DNA of 7,183 nt from JAFDWI01 sp040255345 (GTDB taxonomy: Bacteria > Actinomycetota > Acidimicrobiia > Acidimicrobiales > Iamiaceae). Below the pieces are notes generated by a model. The model did no database searches. It was given only the letters and a program-made list of their open reading frames with translations, and was not told the origin of the DNA. The position numbers were made by a program, and so were the translations under genes. Location of the stretch: contig JBDZUV010000151.1 in assembly GCA_040255345.1 (NCBI GenBank), forward strand, positions 1 to 7,183. The letters run 5' to 3'. Within the stretch, counting starts at the first letter, position 1; each line of letters opens with the position of its first letter. Shown in pieces: positions 6,938 through 7,183 of this stretch.

Positions 6938-7003
6938 CCCGGGTGACCAACGGTCCATTCGAAGCGGGAGTACCGGCATTTCGACCTTGTGAGGAGGCGC
7001 TGA

Positions 7004-7183
7004 ATGCCAACCACCAGGACCTCATGGAAACGCGGTTCGGCCATACTCGTCGTGGTCGCGACACTGCTCGCGGGTTGCTCGTCGAGTGACAGCACCAAGT
7101 CGACGACGACGTTCCCGCAGGCACCGACGACCACCTCGAAGTTGTCGGCCCTCAAGAGCCAGGCCGATGAGCTGGACGCCCGG
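7004..7183 (+). CDS. Putative lipoprotein, N-terminal 60 codons (cut by right window edge)
   Basis: An open frame starts at ATG 7004 and runs off the window. A strong Shine-Dalgarno GAGGAGG (6991-6997) lies 6 nt upstream. The first 25 residues form a lipoprotein signal peptide: a basic n-region with R5, K9 and R10, a hydrophobic core SAILVVVATLLAG (12-24), and a lipobox LAGC with lipidated C25. Signal peptidase II would cut before C25, leaving the protein anchored on the outer face of the membrane. Residues 26-46 are a Ser/Thr-rich linker (SSSDSTKSTTTF, then PQAPTTTSK). The last visible part, LSALKSQADELDAR, could begin a helical or coiled-coil region. The family is not recognisable from 60 residues. 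It is separated from the GH2 gene by about 107 bp and has a much better ribosome site, so it is probably an independent unit; a substrate-binding role for the sugar genes cannot be excluded. Confidence 0.8.
   Translation, partial: MPTTRTSWKRGSAILVVVATLLAGCSSSDSTKSTTTFPQAPTTTSKLSALKSQADELDAR

Noticed and set aside
1..7183. Mobile element, CRISPR, tRNA or rRNA content
   Set aside because: No transposase or integrase motifs, no terminal inverted repeats with target duplications, no regular repeat-spacer array and no tRNA-like or rRNA-like stretch were seen; intergenic gaps are all about 120 bp or less.

Overview
This 7.2 kb window comes from a very GC-rich bacterial chromosome (about 70% GC judged by eye). 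Codon third positions are strongly G/C, and long spurious open frames run antisense to the real genes. A Ku/LigD-type end-joining locus, very high GC and GC-only hairpins without U-tracts together suggest an actinobacterium. An Acidimicrobiia-like lineage is possible, but that is only an impression and cannot be settled from the window.

Left part (1-2533): a bacterial non-homologous end-joining (NHEJ) locus. On the minus strand, ku (1421 to 501) runs directly into a gene that starts with a LigD-type 3'-phosphoesterase domain (GTG at 504, cut by the left edge). The ku stop and the next start overlap as GTGA, so the two genes are probably translationally coupled. On the plus strand, diverging from ku across 116 bp, is a separate ATP-dependent DNA ligase of the LigD ligase-domain type (1538-2533). 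Ku would bind and bridge broken ends, the phosphoesterase would clean 3' termini, and the ligase would seal them. The end-processing and sealing activities that are fused in textbook LigD are therefore at least partly on separate polypeptides here. Whether a polymerase domain follows the phosphoesterase lies outside the window.

Middle to right part (2627-6896): two plus-strand glycoside hydrolase genes about 60 bp apart, probably one transcription unit. The first is a GH78 alpha-L-rhamnosidase (779 aa) and the second a GH2 beta-glycosidase (622 aa from the preferred start). Neither has a signal peptide, so both should act in the cytoplasm on imported rhamnose-containing oligosaccharides or glycosides. 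No transporter or regulator for this pathway is visible. A perfect 8-bp GC hairpin lies between the two genes.

Right edge (7004-7183): the first 60 codons of a lipoprotein gene with a strong Shine-Dalgarno sequence, a lipobox and a Ser/Thr-rich linker. Its function is not recognisable.

The window looks like ordinary chromosomal content: two functionally unrelated cassettes side by side, with no sign of a mobile element, CRISPR array, RNA gene or clearly new system. The points most worth a second look are the split architecture of the NHEJ genes, inverted sequence elements in the ku/ligase divergent intergenic region, and a long insertion between the two catalytic glutamates of the GH2 enzyme.
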